Positions 44,712-53,056 of a stretch of DNA of 64,000 nt are shown here, in pieces; the first letter of the stretch is position 1, and every line of letters begins with the position of its first letter. The stretch is taken from assembly GCF_009177065.1 (NCBI RefSeq), contig NZ_WEZF01000011.1:181555-245554 (forward strand), written 5' to 3'. The translations under genes were made by a program, and so were the position numbers. The stretch is from Tautonia marina. GTDB lineage: Bacteria; Planctomycetota; Planctomycetia; Isosphaerales; Isosphaeraceae. Below the pieces are notes generated by a model. It was not told where the DNA came from. It saw only the letters and a program-made list of their open reading frames with translations, and searched no databases.

Positions 44712-45134
44712 ATGTCGTGGTTCGAGGCGTACAGCTCGACCGATGCAATCTGGCTCGGCGTCGGCTTCGCCGGCCAGCTTGCCTTTACCTCGCGGTTCCT
44801 GGTGCAGTGGGTCGCCTCCGAACGCCGGAGAGACTCGGTCGTGCCCATCGCCTTCTGGTGGTTCAGCCTCGCCGGCGGCCTGACGCTGCTTTCCTACGCC
44901 ATTCACAAGAAAGACCCGGTGATCGTCGTCGGCCAGGCGGTCGGCGTCCTGATCTACACCCGCAACCTGTACCTGATCGCCCAGGCCCGGCGCGATCGGA
45001 CTTCCACCTCCTCGTCATCGCTGCCGGCCGACGGGAGCCGCTCGGCCGACGTCCGCGCCCACGCAGCGGCCCCCCCTCCCGTTCCCAATGCCTCCCGAAT
45101 CGAATCTTCGCTGCCGGTCGATCGGGCCGCCTGA
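44712..45134 (+). CDS. Lipid-A-disaccharide synthase N-terminal (LAB_N) domain protein
   Basis: A 140-residue inner-membrane protein consisting of the LAB_N domain (found at the N-terminus of some LpxB proteins and alone in ArnE-like proteins). Three helices are visible: AIWLGVGFAGQLAFTSRFLVQWVAS with the typical RFLVQW, VPIAFWWFSLAGGLTLLSYAI and PVIVVGQAVGVLIYTRNLYLI. The C-terminal 45 residues are Ser/Ala/Pro-rich and disordered. Together with the GT2 gene it should take part in building or exporting a lipid-linked sugar. A bona fide LpxB catalytic domain is not attached. Confidence 0.85.
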   Translation: MSWFEAYSSTDAIWLGVGFAGQLAFTSRFLVQWVASERRRDSVVPIAFWWFSLAGGLTLLSYAIHKKDPVIVVGQAVGVLIYTRNLYLIAQARRDRTSTSSSSLPADGSRSADVRAHAAAPPPVPNASRIESSLPVDRAA

Positions 45135-45172
45135 GCCCGGCACGGACCTCGGGCGATAATCACCGGGCACTG

Positions 45173-45203
45173 CGCGGGATTGGCCAAGATGGGCAATCCC
45201 GCG
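45173..45203 (+). terminator. Hairpin after the GT2-LAB_N operon
   Basis: CGCGGGATTG (45173-45182) pairs perfectly with CAATCCCGCG (45194-45203) around an 11-base loop, 39 bases after the stop. The following T-run is short (CTTT), so termination is likely but not certain. Confidence 0.45.
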
Positions 45204-45253
45204 AAGCTTTGCAGGATCAAAGAGGGTGATCCGGGCTGAGTTGGCGGGGGTCC

Positions 45254-45928
45254 TCAGGACTGCGGCTTCGGAGCGTTCGGGGTCGGCTCAGAGTTCGACT
45301 CGTTCCCTGCTTCGTCGGTCGGTTCGGCCGAGGGATCGGGCTGCGGGTCCGATTCAAGCACGGCCTTGGCGGCGGCTTCGGCCTCGGCCTGGGCGCGGTC
45401 CTGGAACTTGAGCGAGGCGGAGTTCATGCAGAACCGCAGGCCGGTCGGCCTCGGGCCGTCCCTGAAGACGTGGCCGAGGTGGGCATCGCAGACCCGGCAC
45501 AGCACCTCGGTGCGGATCATGAAGTTGCTGCGGTCGGTCTCGGTTTTGACCACGGCCTTGCTCACCGGTGCGTAGAAGCTCGGCCAGCCGGTGCCGGACT
45601 CGAACTTCGTCTTCGAGTCGAACAGGACCGTGTTGCAGCAGACGCATCGGTAGTAGCCGTCGCCGTGATGGTTCCAGTAGCGGCCCGAGAAGGCCGGCTC
45701 GGTCCCTTTGCGTCGGGTGACGTAATATTCCTGATCGGTGAGGAGCTGTCGCCACTCGGCGTCGGTTTTCATGACCCTGGTTCCTTTGGTCGGCGTCGTC
45801 TTGGATTTCGGAGCGGATTGGCCAGGGGCCTGAGAACCCTTCGGCTCGTCCCCTCCGGCCTGGACGCCCGCCAGCGCGGCAACCACCAGCACGGCAGCTC
45901 CGACAGCCAGGAATCGCGTCGTCATCAT
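45254..45928 (-). CDS. msrB: Exported peptide-methionine (R)-S-oxide reductase
   Basis: A 224-residue exported MsrB. A signal peptide (RFLAVGAAVLVVAALAGVQA) and a Pro/Lys-rich linker precede the domain. The zinc cysteines are C95 and C98 (RCVCC) and C144 and C147 (LCRVC); the catalytic C167 is in LRFCMNSASL. The set GWPSFYAPV and LGHVFRDGP is typical of MsrB. It should repair oxidised methionine in extracytoplasmic proteins. A disordered acidic tail of about 50 residues follows the domain. The ATG at 45928 has a strong GGAGGATC site. It lies divergent to asnS and has no MsrA partner in the window. Confidence 0.95.
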   Translation of the reverse strand: MMTTRFLAVGAAVLVVAALAGVQAGGDEPKGSQAPGQSAPKSKTTPTKGTRVMKTDAEWRQLLTDQEYYVTRRKGTEPAFSGRYWNHHGDGYYRCVCCNTVLFDSKTKFESGTGWPSFYAPVSKAVVKTETDRSNFMIRTEVLCRVCDAHLGHVFRDGPRPTGLRFCMNSASLKFQDRAQAEAEAAAKAVLESDPQPDPSAEPTDEAGNESNSEPTPNAPKPQS

Positions 45929-46200
45929 GATCCTCCGTTGCGGGATGAGACAGTCATCTCGGGGTGATCTCCCCACTGTTGTATTCTAATGACCCCGCAT
46001 CGGCCAATCGACCGAAACTCCAACGACACGCCGAGACAGGCAAGACCGCTCGACCGGCAAAGGATCGGCAAGGGCATTTCCCCGCCGATGGACAGCCGGG
46101 GGTCTCGCGACGATAATGTCACCTTCGACCCCCAAGCCGAGCCCTTCGACGCCCCGAGGGGCTGCCGAACGCCCTGGACGCCGAGCCGACGCGAGCCATC

Positions 46201-47616
46201 ATGCCCACTTCCTCGACTGCGATCCGAAGCCTCCTGGCCGGCGATGTCTCGACCGGCTCGACCGTGACCCTCGCCGGTTGGATTCGGACCCGGCGCGACT
46301 CGAAGGCGGGCCTGTCGTTCCTTCAGGTGCACGACGGTTCGTGCTTCGACCCGGTGCAGGTCGTGGCCGAGGCCACCTTGCCCAACTACGCCGAGGAAAT
46401 TGCCCACCTGACCACCGGATGCGCCGTGGTGGTCGAGGGAACGCTGGTGCCGTCGCAAGGGAAGGGACAGACGGTTGAGGTGAAGGCCGATCGGGTCGAG
46501 GTCGTCGGCACGGTGGACGACCCGGACACCTACCCCGTCTCGGCCAAGCGGCATACGTTCGAGTTCCTCCGCACGGTCGCCCACCTGCGGCCGAGGACGA
46601 ACACCTTCGGGGCGATTGCTCGGGTCCGGCACACGCTGTCGATGGCCGTGCATCGCTACTTTCATGAGCACGGGTTTTTCTGGGTTCACACGCCGATCAT
46701 CACCGCCAGCGACGCCGAGGGGGCCGGGGCGATGTTCCGGGTCTCGACGCTCGACCTGGCCAATCTGCCCCGGGCCGAGGGGGGCGGCATCGACTTTGGC
46801 GAGGACTTCTTCGGCAAACCAAGCTTTCTGACCGTCTCGGGCCAGCTCAATGTCGAGGCGTATTGCCTGGCGTTGAGCAAGGTCTACACCTTCGGCCCGA
46901 CATTCCGCGCCGAGAACTCGAACACAACGAGACACCTGGCCGAGTTCTGGATGATCGAGCCGGAGATCGCCTTTGCCGATTTGGCCGCCAACGCCGATCT
47001 GGCCGAGGATTTCCTCAAGTCGATCTTCCGGACCTTGCTCGACGAACGGGCCGACGACATGCGGTTCTTCGCGGAACGGATCGACAAGGATTGCATCAAT
47101 CGGGTGGAGGCGTTCATCAGCTCCAGCTTCGAGCGCATGGATTACACCGATGCGATTACCGCGCTCGAAGCGGCCATCGCCAAGGGGAAGAAATTCGAGT
47201 TCCCGGTTCAGTGGGGGATCGACCTCCAGTCGGAACACGAACGCTACCTGACCGAAGAACTGGTCGGCCGCCCAGTCGTCGTCATGAATTACCCGAAGGA
47301 CATCAAGGCCTTCTACATGCGATTGAACGACGACGGCCGCACCGTGGCCGCGATGGACGTGCTTGCCCCCGGCATCGGCGAGATCATCGGCGGCAGTCAG
47401 CGCGAGGAGCGGTTGGAGGTGCTCGACGCCCGACTGGCCGAGCATCACCTCGACCCCGCCGCCTACTCGTGGTATCGCGACCTGCGCCGCTACGGCACCG
47501 TCCCGCACGCGGGGTTCGGTCTCGGTTTTGAGCGGACCATTCAGTACGTGACGGGCATGGCCAACATCCGGGATGTCATCCCCTTCCCCCGGACCCCCGG
47601 CAACGCCGATTTCTGA
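46201..47616 (+). CDS. asnS: Asparaginyl-tRNA synthetase
   Basis: A 471-residue class II synthetase that charges tRNA-Asn. The N-terminal OB fold covers about residues 20-110 ([26 protein letters not shown]). Class II motif 2 is [21 protein letters not shown] (F-R-x-E) and motif 3 is [15 protein letters not shown]. The AsnRS insert [16 protein letters not shown] and the C-terminal [14 protein letters not shown] identify AsnRS over AspRS. Length is normal. No riboswitch or T-box was recognised upstream. The next gene follows after 57 bases and may be co-transcribed. Confidence 0.97.
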   Translation: MPTSSTAIRSLLAGDVSTGSTVTLAGWIRTRRDSKAGLSFLQVHDGSCFDPVQVVAEATLPNYAEEIAHLTTGCAVVVEGTLVPSQGKGQTVEVKADRVEVVGTVDDPDTYPVSAKRHTFEFLRTVAHLRPRTNTFGAIARVRHTLSMAVHRYFHEHGFFWVHTPIITASDAEGAGAMFRVSTLDLANLPRAEGGGIDFGEDFFGKPSFLTVSGQLNVEAYCLALSKVYTFGPTFRAENSNTTRHLAEFWMIEPEIAFADLAANADLAEDFLKSIFRTLLDERADDMRFFAERIDKDCINRVEAFISSSFERMDYTDAITALEAAIAKGKKFEFPVQWGIDLQSEHERYLTEELVGRPVVVMNYPKDIKAFYMRLNDDGRTVAAMDVLAPGIGEIIGGSQREERLEVLDARLAEHHLDPAAYSWYRDLRRYGTVPHAGFGLGFERTIQYVTGMANIRDVIPFPRTPGNADF

Positions 47617-47673
47617 AAACAATAACAATCCCACACGATTTGATTTTCTGACCTTGCCGGAGCCTGCTCGCAG

Positions 47674-48693
47674 ATGTCCACCACTCCCGACACTCCTATC
47701 CAACCGCTCCGCTGGGGCATTCTCGGCTGTGCCCGGATCACCCGCCAGGGGCTGGTGCCGGGCATCAACGCCTCGCAGTTCGGCACCGTGCAGGCGCTCG
47801 GCAGTCGGAACGAGGGGCTGGCGCGCTCGTGGGCCGAGGAGTTCGGGATTCCGGCCTCTTACGGATCGTATCAAGGCGTGCTCGATGACCCGAACGTCGA
47901 TGCCGTGTACATCCCCCTGCCCAACGAGCTGCACTTGCCCTGGGTCTTGCGCGCGGCCGACGCCGGCAAGCACGTCCTCTGCGAGAAGCCAATGGCCCTC
48001 AACGCGGACGAGGCGGAGCAGATGGTCGAGCATTGCCGATCGCGCAAGGTGATGCTCATGGAAGCCTTCATGTGGCGGCACCAGCCTCGCACGAAGGCCC
48101 TGCTCGATCTCGTCCGCAACGGGGAGCTGGGCACCCTGCGGTTCGTGCGGTCGTCGTTCTCGTTCTCGATCGACCCGACCGACTGGCGGACCGATCCTGC
48201 GAGGGGAGGGGGGGCGCTCTGGGATGTCGGCTGCTACGGCGTAAGCACCTGCCGCCTCTATGCCGGGGCCGAGCCAGTCGCCATCCAGTCGGTCAAGCGG
48301 ATCGGGCCGTCGGGCGTTGATCTCAGCCTGGCGGCGCAGTTGGTCTTCCCGAACGGGGTGATCGGCCTGGTCGATTGCAGCTTCGAGGCCCCGTTCCGTT
48401 GCGAATATGAACTGGTGGGCACGAAGGGATCGATTAAAGTTCTCGAAGCCTACCTGCCGCCTGCGGAGCCGATCGCGCTGCGGTTCGATTCGGGCTCGAA
48501 CATTCACGGCACCGTGCCCGAAACCCTCACCTTCGAGGGGACCGATCAATACGCCTGCATGGTTGATTCGTTCGCCCGATCCGTCGGGGCCGGATCGCTC
48601 CAAGGCCCTTCCGAAGACGGCCTGCTCCAGATGCAAACGCTTGACCGCATTCAGTCGGCCGCCCTGCTCGTGACCGGATCGAGCGGTTTGTGA
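47674..48693 (+). CDS. Gfo/Idh/MocA family oxidoreductase
   Basis: A 339-residue cytoplasmic NAD(P)-dependent oxidoreductase. The Rossmann part has WGILGCARITRQGLVP near residue 12 and the central HVLCEKPMALNADEA (E-K-P motif, residues about 95-105). The C-terminal alpha/beta domain contains GGGALWDVGCYGV, the typical substrate-side stretch with an active-site Cys/Tyr. Members oxidise or epimerise sugars and inositols; the specific sugar is unknown. It follows asnS by 57 bases without an obvious terminator between them. Unlike its relative at 58403-59677 it has no Tat signal. Confidence 0.92.
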   Translation: MSTTPDTPIQPLRWGILGCARITRQGLVPGINASQFGTVQALGSRNEGLARSWAEEFGIPASYGSYQGVLDDPNVDAVYIPLPNELHLPWVLRAADAGKHVLCEKPMALNADEAEQMVEHCRSRKVMLMEAFMWRHQPRTKALLDLVRNGELGTLRFVRSSFSFSIDPTDWRTDPARGGGALWDVGCYGVSTCRLYAGAEPVAIQSVKRIGPSGVDLSLAAQLVFPNGVIGLVDCSFEAPFRCEYELVGTKGSIKVLEAYLPPAEPIALRFDSGSNIHGTVPETLTFEGTDQYACMVDSFARSVGAGSLQGPSEDGLLQMQTLDRIQSAALLVTGSSGL

Positions 48694-48723
48694 GGGCGGC
48701 TGGCGGTTCTCACGCGGATTGAA

Positions 48724-48774
48724 CCCTTCACCCGGCCTCCGGTCACCCTCTCCCCGACCCGCGGGGAGAGGGTT
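48724..48774. repeat. REP-like palindromic repeat, copy 2
   Basis: CCCTTCACCCGGCCTCCGGTC followed by the palindrome CCCTCTCCCC-GACCCG-CGGGGAGAGGG. It is the same layout as the unit at 508-559, 31 bases after the stop of the oxidoreductase gene, and may help to stop or stabilise the transcript. Confidence 0.7.
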
Positions 48775-48854
48775 GAAGTGGCTATCATCGGGGCGGTTCG
48801 TGTCATCTCGGGGCGATCGGCGAGGCAAAGGTGCGCGCGATCGCTGCCACGGAA

Positions 48855-49286
48855 TCAGGGCAGGATGTAGACCGTCGGCTCCAGCACGCGGACGGTCGTC
48901 GGCACGTAAGACCGAACAACCGGCGCCGAGGTGATGACCCCGGTGGAAACCACCGGATAGGAACGGCTCACGTAGGTCGTCGGCACCAAGCCCGGATCGT
49001 ACGTGACGTACCGCGACGCGATGACTGAGCCCGTCGGCACGGCCTGGACGTAGCGGGTGGCGACCACCGGCTCGCTGATGATCGTGCCCGACGAGACCAC
49101 GGTGGTGGTCGGAACCACGCTGACGGTCGGTACCAGGCGGGTTTCGATCGACCTCGGCCGACCGAACAGCCCGTAGCGAACGGTGGAAACCTCGGCCCAC
49201 TGCCCCCGGGCCTCGCCGGTGTCGATGGCCACCATTCCAAAGGCCAGCAACGCCAGCCCTGCCGTCATCCAAGATCCCCGTTTCAT
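48855..49286 (-). CDS. Small secreted Val/Thr-rich protein of unknown function
   Basis: A 143-residue protein with a signal peptide (WMTAGLALLAFGMVAIDTGEA). The mature part is a run of imperfect repeats of the V-V-P-T-T-x-V-V type (VVPTTTVV, VVATRYVQAVPTG, VVSTGVITSAPVV), ending PTVYILP. The composition (Val, Thr, Ser, Tyr, Arg) suggests a beta-rich extracellular protein, similar to the small cell-wall or appendage proteins of planctomycetes. No family is recognised. The ATG at 49286 follows CGAGGGGAACA, a strong site that fixes the start; the open frame upstream is shadow. Confidence 0.65.
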   Translation of the reverse strand: MKRGSWMTAGLALLAFGMVAIDTGEARGQWAEVSTVRYGLFGRPRSIETRLVPTVSVVPTTTVVSSGTIISEPVVATRYVQAVPTGSVIASRYVTYDPGLVPTTYVSRSYPVVSTGVITSAPVVRSYVPTTVRVLEPTVYILP

Positions 49287-49689
49287 TGTTCCCCTCGCTT
49301 TCGTCGATCGAGGCCACTCGGGTCGGGAACGCGACCGCTCGCCAGGCCGGCACCGAATTCCAGCCACCGATCGGGTTCGGCCCCTCGGAAACGGAACAAC
49401 CCCGCCCATGATGCGCCATCGCACAGCATGGCCGGGGCTTCCATGGCCGGATCGGCCTCGCCCTTCGCGAGCAGAGACACGTCCCATCAAAATCATCGTA
49501 TCCGGCGCCGCCCTCGGCCGCCAGTGCATACCCGTCCCCCTGGCGGTCTGATCTGACCGAGCGATCGGCGCGGATTGACTGCCGCGAGGCTCGGCTCCGG
49601 AGCCACGCGACACGGCATGGCCCTGGCGGCTCGGCCCGGCTAGGATGGGCGAATGGGCAAACGAGGCCAGGAAGGGAACAAGGAACCGC
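49287..49689. other. Divergent intergenic region
   Basis: These 403 bases lie between the Val/Thr-rich protein and the Tat-exported protein, transcribed in opposite directions. I see no gene, RNA or confident promoter in it. Confidence 0.5.
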
Positions 49690-50961
49690 ATGATGAGTCA
49701 AGACCTCCGCGTGACACGACGATCGGCGCTGCGAACCCTGGGAACGTCGGCCGGCGTGGCGATTGGCTCGGCGCTTTGCCCAGGATCGGCCATGGCGAGG
49801 CCGGTCGGCCCCGAGCCGAAGCCGGTGGCGGGGGTGGTCACGCGCTACAACAACGGCTTGCATGCGGATGTCTTGCTGAGCCGGATTCTTCAAGGCTGGC
49901 GGAACGACGGAGGGCCGGGACCGGCGTTGACCCTCTCGGCGATCTATCTGGATCAGGTGGAACCCGACGACCTGGGGCCGAAACTGGCGGCCAAGTACGG
50001 CGTGCCGATCGTGCCGACGATCGAGGAGGCGCTGACGCTCGGCACCGGCCAAATCGCGGTCGAGGGGGTGATCAGCATTGGGGAGCACGGCTCCTATCCG
50101 TACAACGACAAGGGGCAGCACCTCTACCCCCGCAGGCGGTTCTTTGAAGGAATCGCCCGGACCTTCGAGAAATATGGCCGGGTGGTGCCGGTCTTCAGCG
50201 ACAAGCACCTCGGCCCGACCTGGGACGATGCGCTCTGGATGTACGAGACGGCCCAGCGGCTCGGCATTCCCTTCATGGCCGGCTCGTCGCTGCCGCTCAG
50301 CTACCGATCGCCCGACCTGGCCTTGCCAATGGCAAGCGACCTGGAGGCGGCCGTCGGGGTCGGATACTCGGGCCTGGACATCTATGGGATTCATACGCTG
50401 GAACTCTATCAATGCTTTGTTGAGCGTCGCAAAGGGGGGGAGACGGGGGTCAAATCGGTCGCCTGTCTCAGTGGCGAGGCGATCGGCGAGGCCATTGCCC
50501 AGGGAAGGGTTCGGCGCGATCTGCTCGACGCGGCCCTGCGAGTGGCCCCCGAGGCGTCGAGCTTCGACCCGCAATCATTCCAAACGGAAGGCTCGGCCCT
50601 CTTTCTGTTCGACTACCTCGACGGGTTTCAGGGGGCGGTGCTGATGCTTGAGGGGGTGGTGACCTTCTGCCGGGTCGCGGTGCAGCTTGGGGGAGAGGCC
50701 GAGCCCCTCGCCACCCGAGCCGAGGAGCGGACCGAGCCGCATTACCCCCACTTCGCCTTCCTGCTGCACGCCATCGAGCAGATGATCCACACCGGCCAAC
50801 CAACGTATCCGGTCGAGCGGACCCTGTTGACCGCCGGCATCCTCGACCGCGCGTTGACCTCGCGATTCGAAGGGGGGCGGACCCTGGAAACTCCGGAACT
50901 GGCCATCGCTTACGCGCCTGCGAACTACCCGCACGCCCCCAACCCACCGCTGCCCGTGTAG
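49690..50961 (+). CDS. Tat-exported protein with Gfo/Idh-like Rossmann domain
   Basis: A 423-residue protein. The N-terminus [20 protein letters not shown] is a Tat signal with twin arginines, cleaved near AMA. The mature part begins [25 protein letters not shown] and has [21 protein letters not shown], which reads like the Rossmann and loop region of Gfo/Idh/MocA-type proteins with poor conservation of the nucleotide site; family placement is inferred. The rest ([37 protein letters not shown]) is alpha/beta. A lone conserved-looking Cys occurs in VACLSGE. The ATG at 49690 follows AAGGAACCGC. It may be a periplasmic binding or oxidoreductase protein with a lost cofactor site. Confidence 0.6.
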   Translation: MMSQDLRVTRRSALRTLGTSAGVAIGSALCPGSAMARPVGPEPKPVAGVVTRYNNGLHADVLLSRILQGWRNDGGPGPALTLSAIYLDQVEPDDLGPKLAAKYGVPIVPTIEEALTLGTGQIAVEGVISIGEHGSYPYNDKGQHLYPRRRFFEGIARTFEKYGRVVPVFSDKHLGPTWDDALWMYETAQRLGIPFMAGSSLPLSYRSPDLALPMASDLEAAVGVGYSGLDIYGIHTLELYQCFVERRKGGETGVKSVACLSGEAIGEAIAQGRVRRDLLDAALRVAPEASSFDPQSFQTEGSALFLFDYLDGFQGAVLMLEGVVTFCRVAVQLGGEAEPLATRAEERTEPHYPHFAFLLHAIEQMIHTGQPTYPVERTLLTAGILDRALTSRFEGGRTLETPELAIAYAPANYPHAPNPPLPV

Positions 50962-51449
50962 GTGCCCCGGCCGAGGCGTGGAGCCCCCTGGCAGTCCTCG
51001 GCGAGCTTGCCCGGCGCGATCCCGAATCCAGGAAAGACCAGGGGGCGATTGCCGAATCGAGGGGACGGACCGGAGGCGCGAAGGGGGCCATCCTGCCCCC
51101 TTCCAGGCGATTCGGGATGCGATTGCGGGCAGCTTATGGCGTCTTCGGGCCGTCGAGCGGGGCTCGGGGGGTGGCCTGGGGACGGCCGATCGGGCCGTCG
51201 GGAGCGGTTCGATCGGCGTCGGTGCGCGGCACGGTGCGCCGATCGCGCGTCGAGGAGCCACTCCCGGCCTCGTTGCGAAGCTCAAGACCGGGCAAAGGTT
51301 TGCGTCGACCGCCCGGGGAGGATGAGGGCGTCGAAGGGGGTTCGTTTCGGGAATCGGTCGGCGGAGTCGCGGAGGTGGGACGCTCGGGATGATGCGCGCG
51401 GAAGCGTTGCATCATCTTCTGCTCGTGGGCGTCATTATCGTCGGGCGTC
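50962..51449. other. Region after the Tat-exported gene, possible coding remnant
   Basis: These 488 bases lie between a plus gene and the convergent minus gene at 51450. The minus strand stays open in one frame from about 51574 to 51134 and encodes Pro/Arg-rich sequence (QKMMQRFRAHHPERP and a Pro/Ser-rich tail). It could be the original C-terminal part of the gene at 51450-52028 after a frameshift. No RNA gene was recognised. Confidence 0.4.
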
Positions 51450-52028
51450 TCAGAGACGGGCTGGAAGGTCTTTGGGAAGGCGGCGGCGGTGAGGAACCAG
51501 ACGAGGCCCGGTGCGCTGGCGCGGTCGAGCGGGGGGGAGGTCTCGTGGCCAAGCAGGTGCATGGCAAATGACAAGGTGGTCTAGAGCCCAGCCCGAGCCG
51601 GAGGCAAGCCGAGCGCGAAGGTGCCGCCAGTGGCGAAGCATCCAGTCGATGCCGAAGGCGGTTTCATGACGATCGGCGACGACGTCGGCAGGATCGTGTT
51701 TGAGCTCCTGAGCGCGGCTGCGGACGGCGTGTTGCTTGCGATCGCGACAGTCGCGCAGCGTTTGCTGGGCGCCGGGCTTGAGGCGGCTTTCCTCGGCATC
51801 GACGGAACGGAGGTCACGGACATACTCGATGGTGGCGGAGGCGATGAGGGCTTCCTCGGGAGGGGTTTCAGGCATGGCTTTGCTCGTCCAGGAAGCGACG
51901 AGGACCTGCATGCGTTCGACTTCTTCGGCGCAGAGGGGGCGCTGGGCGGTCAGGCCGTGGGTGAGGGCACTGGTGGGCAGGTCAGGGGTGGGGGGGTTGG
52001 CGTATTCGGGGCCTGGGTGCGGGTTCAT
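51450..52028 (-). CDS. Hypothetical protein, possibly frameshifted
   Basis: A 192-residue product from the ATG at 52028 (MNPHPGPEYANPPTPDLPTS). It is rich in acidic and basic residues and helical (CAEEVERMQVLVASWTSKAMPETPPEEALIASATIEYVRDLR). The stretch SALTHGLTAQRPL resembles the KHGL-containing unknown proteins that planctomycetes carry in many copies. Near 51580 the reading moves from plausible coding into an Arg/Pro-rich run (PAWPRDLPPARPRQRTGP), while another frame takes over with a stop codon just before it; this suggests a frameshift, with the true C-terminus at about 51134. No Shine-Dalgarno sequence is strong. The role is unknown. Confidence 0.5.
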   Translation of the reverse strand: MNPHPGPEYANPPTPDLPTSALTHGLTAQRPLCAEEVERMQVLVASWTSKAMPETPPEEALIASATIEYVRDLRSVDAEESRLKPGAQQTLRDCRDRKQHAVRSRAQELKHDPADVVADRHETAFGIDWMLRHWRHLRARLASGSGWALDHLVICHAPAWPRDLPPARPRQRTGPRLVPHRRRLPKDLPARL

Positions 52029-52356
52029 GGTGTTCGCCTCGCAGGGAGCCGCGTCTCGGGTGTGATAATTTTTTGAATCGACGTCCCCTTCCATGCCGGG
52101 GCAACCGAGGTGGGGCCAGCAATCGGGCTCCCCCTTGAAATCATCGGGGCGATCGGTCGATTTAAGCACAAATTCCGGAGGCGATCGGGACGGAATCCAC
52201 GTCAGGAGGACGTGAAACGCTCCCGGAATTCGATCACTTTCCGTGTGAGTCCCTGGAAACGCGACCCGAACGTTGATGGGCATTCTATGGCACCAAATCG
52301 GGGAGACATCAAGCCTGCTCATGCAATCAGGATTTCTCCCACGAATTCGAAGAATT

Positions 52357-52380
52357 CTCCCCGAAACCGGGGAGTTTTTT
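52357..52380 (+). terminator. Rho-independent terminator without an upstream gene
   Basis: CTCCCCG (52357-52363), loop AAAC, CGGGGAG (52368-52374), then six T. It is a canonical intrinsic terminator, and no plus-strand gene is near upstream. Confidence 0.8.
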
Positions 52381-52402
52381 GACGATTTGAGGAAATCGCC
52401 TC

Positions 52403-52431
52403 TTGCAGGTGAAATCAGGGGGTGCTAGATT
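52403..52431 (+). promoter_or_regulatory. Candidate promoter for the lipoprotein gene
   Basis: TTGCAG (52403-52408), 17-base spacer, TAGATT (52426-52431), about 150 bases before the lipoprotein start. Each box matches four of six consensus positions. Confidence 0.45.
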
Positions 52432-52577
52432 TTCCAATTGGTTCAGGCGCACAAACGCTGGGCCGACCGAGAACCCCAGGGCATTCCTCTTCGAATGAAT
52501 GGACCGGGTTCATCCTGTCACCATCCCCAAACGCTCGATCTTTGGGGAATCAACAGCCCTCTCTCCGCAGAGGAGTG

Positions 52578-52769
52578 ATGATGCACCGATTGATGTCCCG
52601 CGCTCTGGTTGGACTTTCGCTGGCGGCTTGCCTCACCCTGATATCAGGCTGTGGTTCCGGAGCAACGCAGACCGGAACGGCTCCCGAAGAACATTCCGCC
52701 ACGGTGGGCGGCGGTCATGAAGGGGTCAGTGGGGCTGCCGGCCCAGAAGCACCCGGCGGCGGACAGTAA
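52578..52769 (+). CDS. Small lipoprotein
   Basis: A 63-residue lipoprotein. The signal LVGLSLAACLTLISGCGSG contains a lipobox L-I-S-G-C, with the acylated cysteine near residue 26. The mature part is only about 38 residues, Gly/Ala/Glu-rich (EEHSATVGGGHEGVSG), and is likely disordered. The start has AGAGGAG directly before two ATGs (52578 and 52581). It is followed 287 bases later by the DUF1559 prepilin-like gene; planctomycetes often pair such small lipoproteins with DUF1559 genes, so co-function is plausible. No other hint to function. Confidence 0.75.
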   Translation: MMHRLMSRALVGLSLAACLTLISGCGSGATQTGTAPEEHSATVGGGHEGVSGAAGPEAPGGGQ

Positions 52770-52959
52770 GCTGTTCGAGTCGTGCCGCATGGTCGGTTTC
52801 AGGACCGACCGGAGCGGCATCAACCACACCTTGATGGATCGGCCCGGTGCCGGCGGAGCTCACTGGCCGGCATTCGCCCTCCCTCTCTCGTTCCATCGTC
52901 TTGAAGTCGATGTTCGATGAGCAAACGGCCGTTCATCGATTCCAATGATTTTCACAACC

Positions 52960-52977
52960 AATCACATCCTTGTGATT
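52960..52977. promoter_or_regulatory. Inverted repeat upstream of the DUF1559 gene
   Basis: AATCACA (52960-52966), four bases, TGTGATT (52971-52977): a perfect 7-bp inverted repeat 80 bases before the start codon in an A/T-rich stretch. Candidate operator; the binding protein is unknown. Confidence 0.4.
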
Positions 52978-53056
52978 CGTCTCCTTTTCACGTTCTCCCG
53001 AATCGTTCTGTTCTGATGTTTCGCAGTCGGTCTTTTCCTCATTCGGAGATTCATTG

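Larger units (their letters stand above)
52029..52577. other. Leader region with orphan terminator and promoter
   Basis: These 549 bases, A/T-richer than the neighbourhood, hold a textbook intrinsic terminator on the plus strand (52357-52380) and, just behind it, a candidate promoter (52403-52431) for the lipoprotein gene. No gene precedes the terminator on the plus strand for 1.4 kb, so the stretch before it may encode a small RNA or a terminated leader. Confidence 0.5.

Noticed and set aside
45925..50574. Open frame of about 1550 codons on the minus strand
   Set aside because: It runs antisense through asnS, the Gfo/Idh oxidoreductase and the Tat-exported protein gene; no domain was recognised.
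52960..52977. CRP-like site upstream of the DUF1559 gene
   Set aside because: The half-sites are arranged TCACA then TGTGA, the reverse of the CRP order, so it is only listed as an unassigned inverted repeat.
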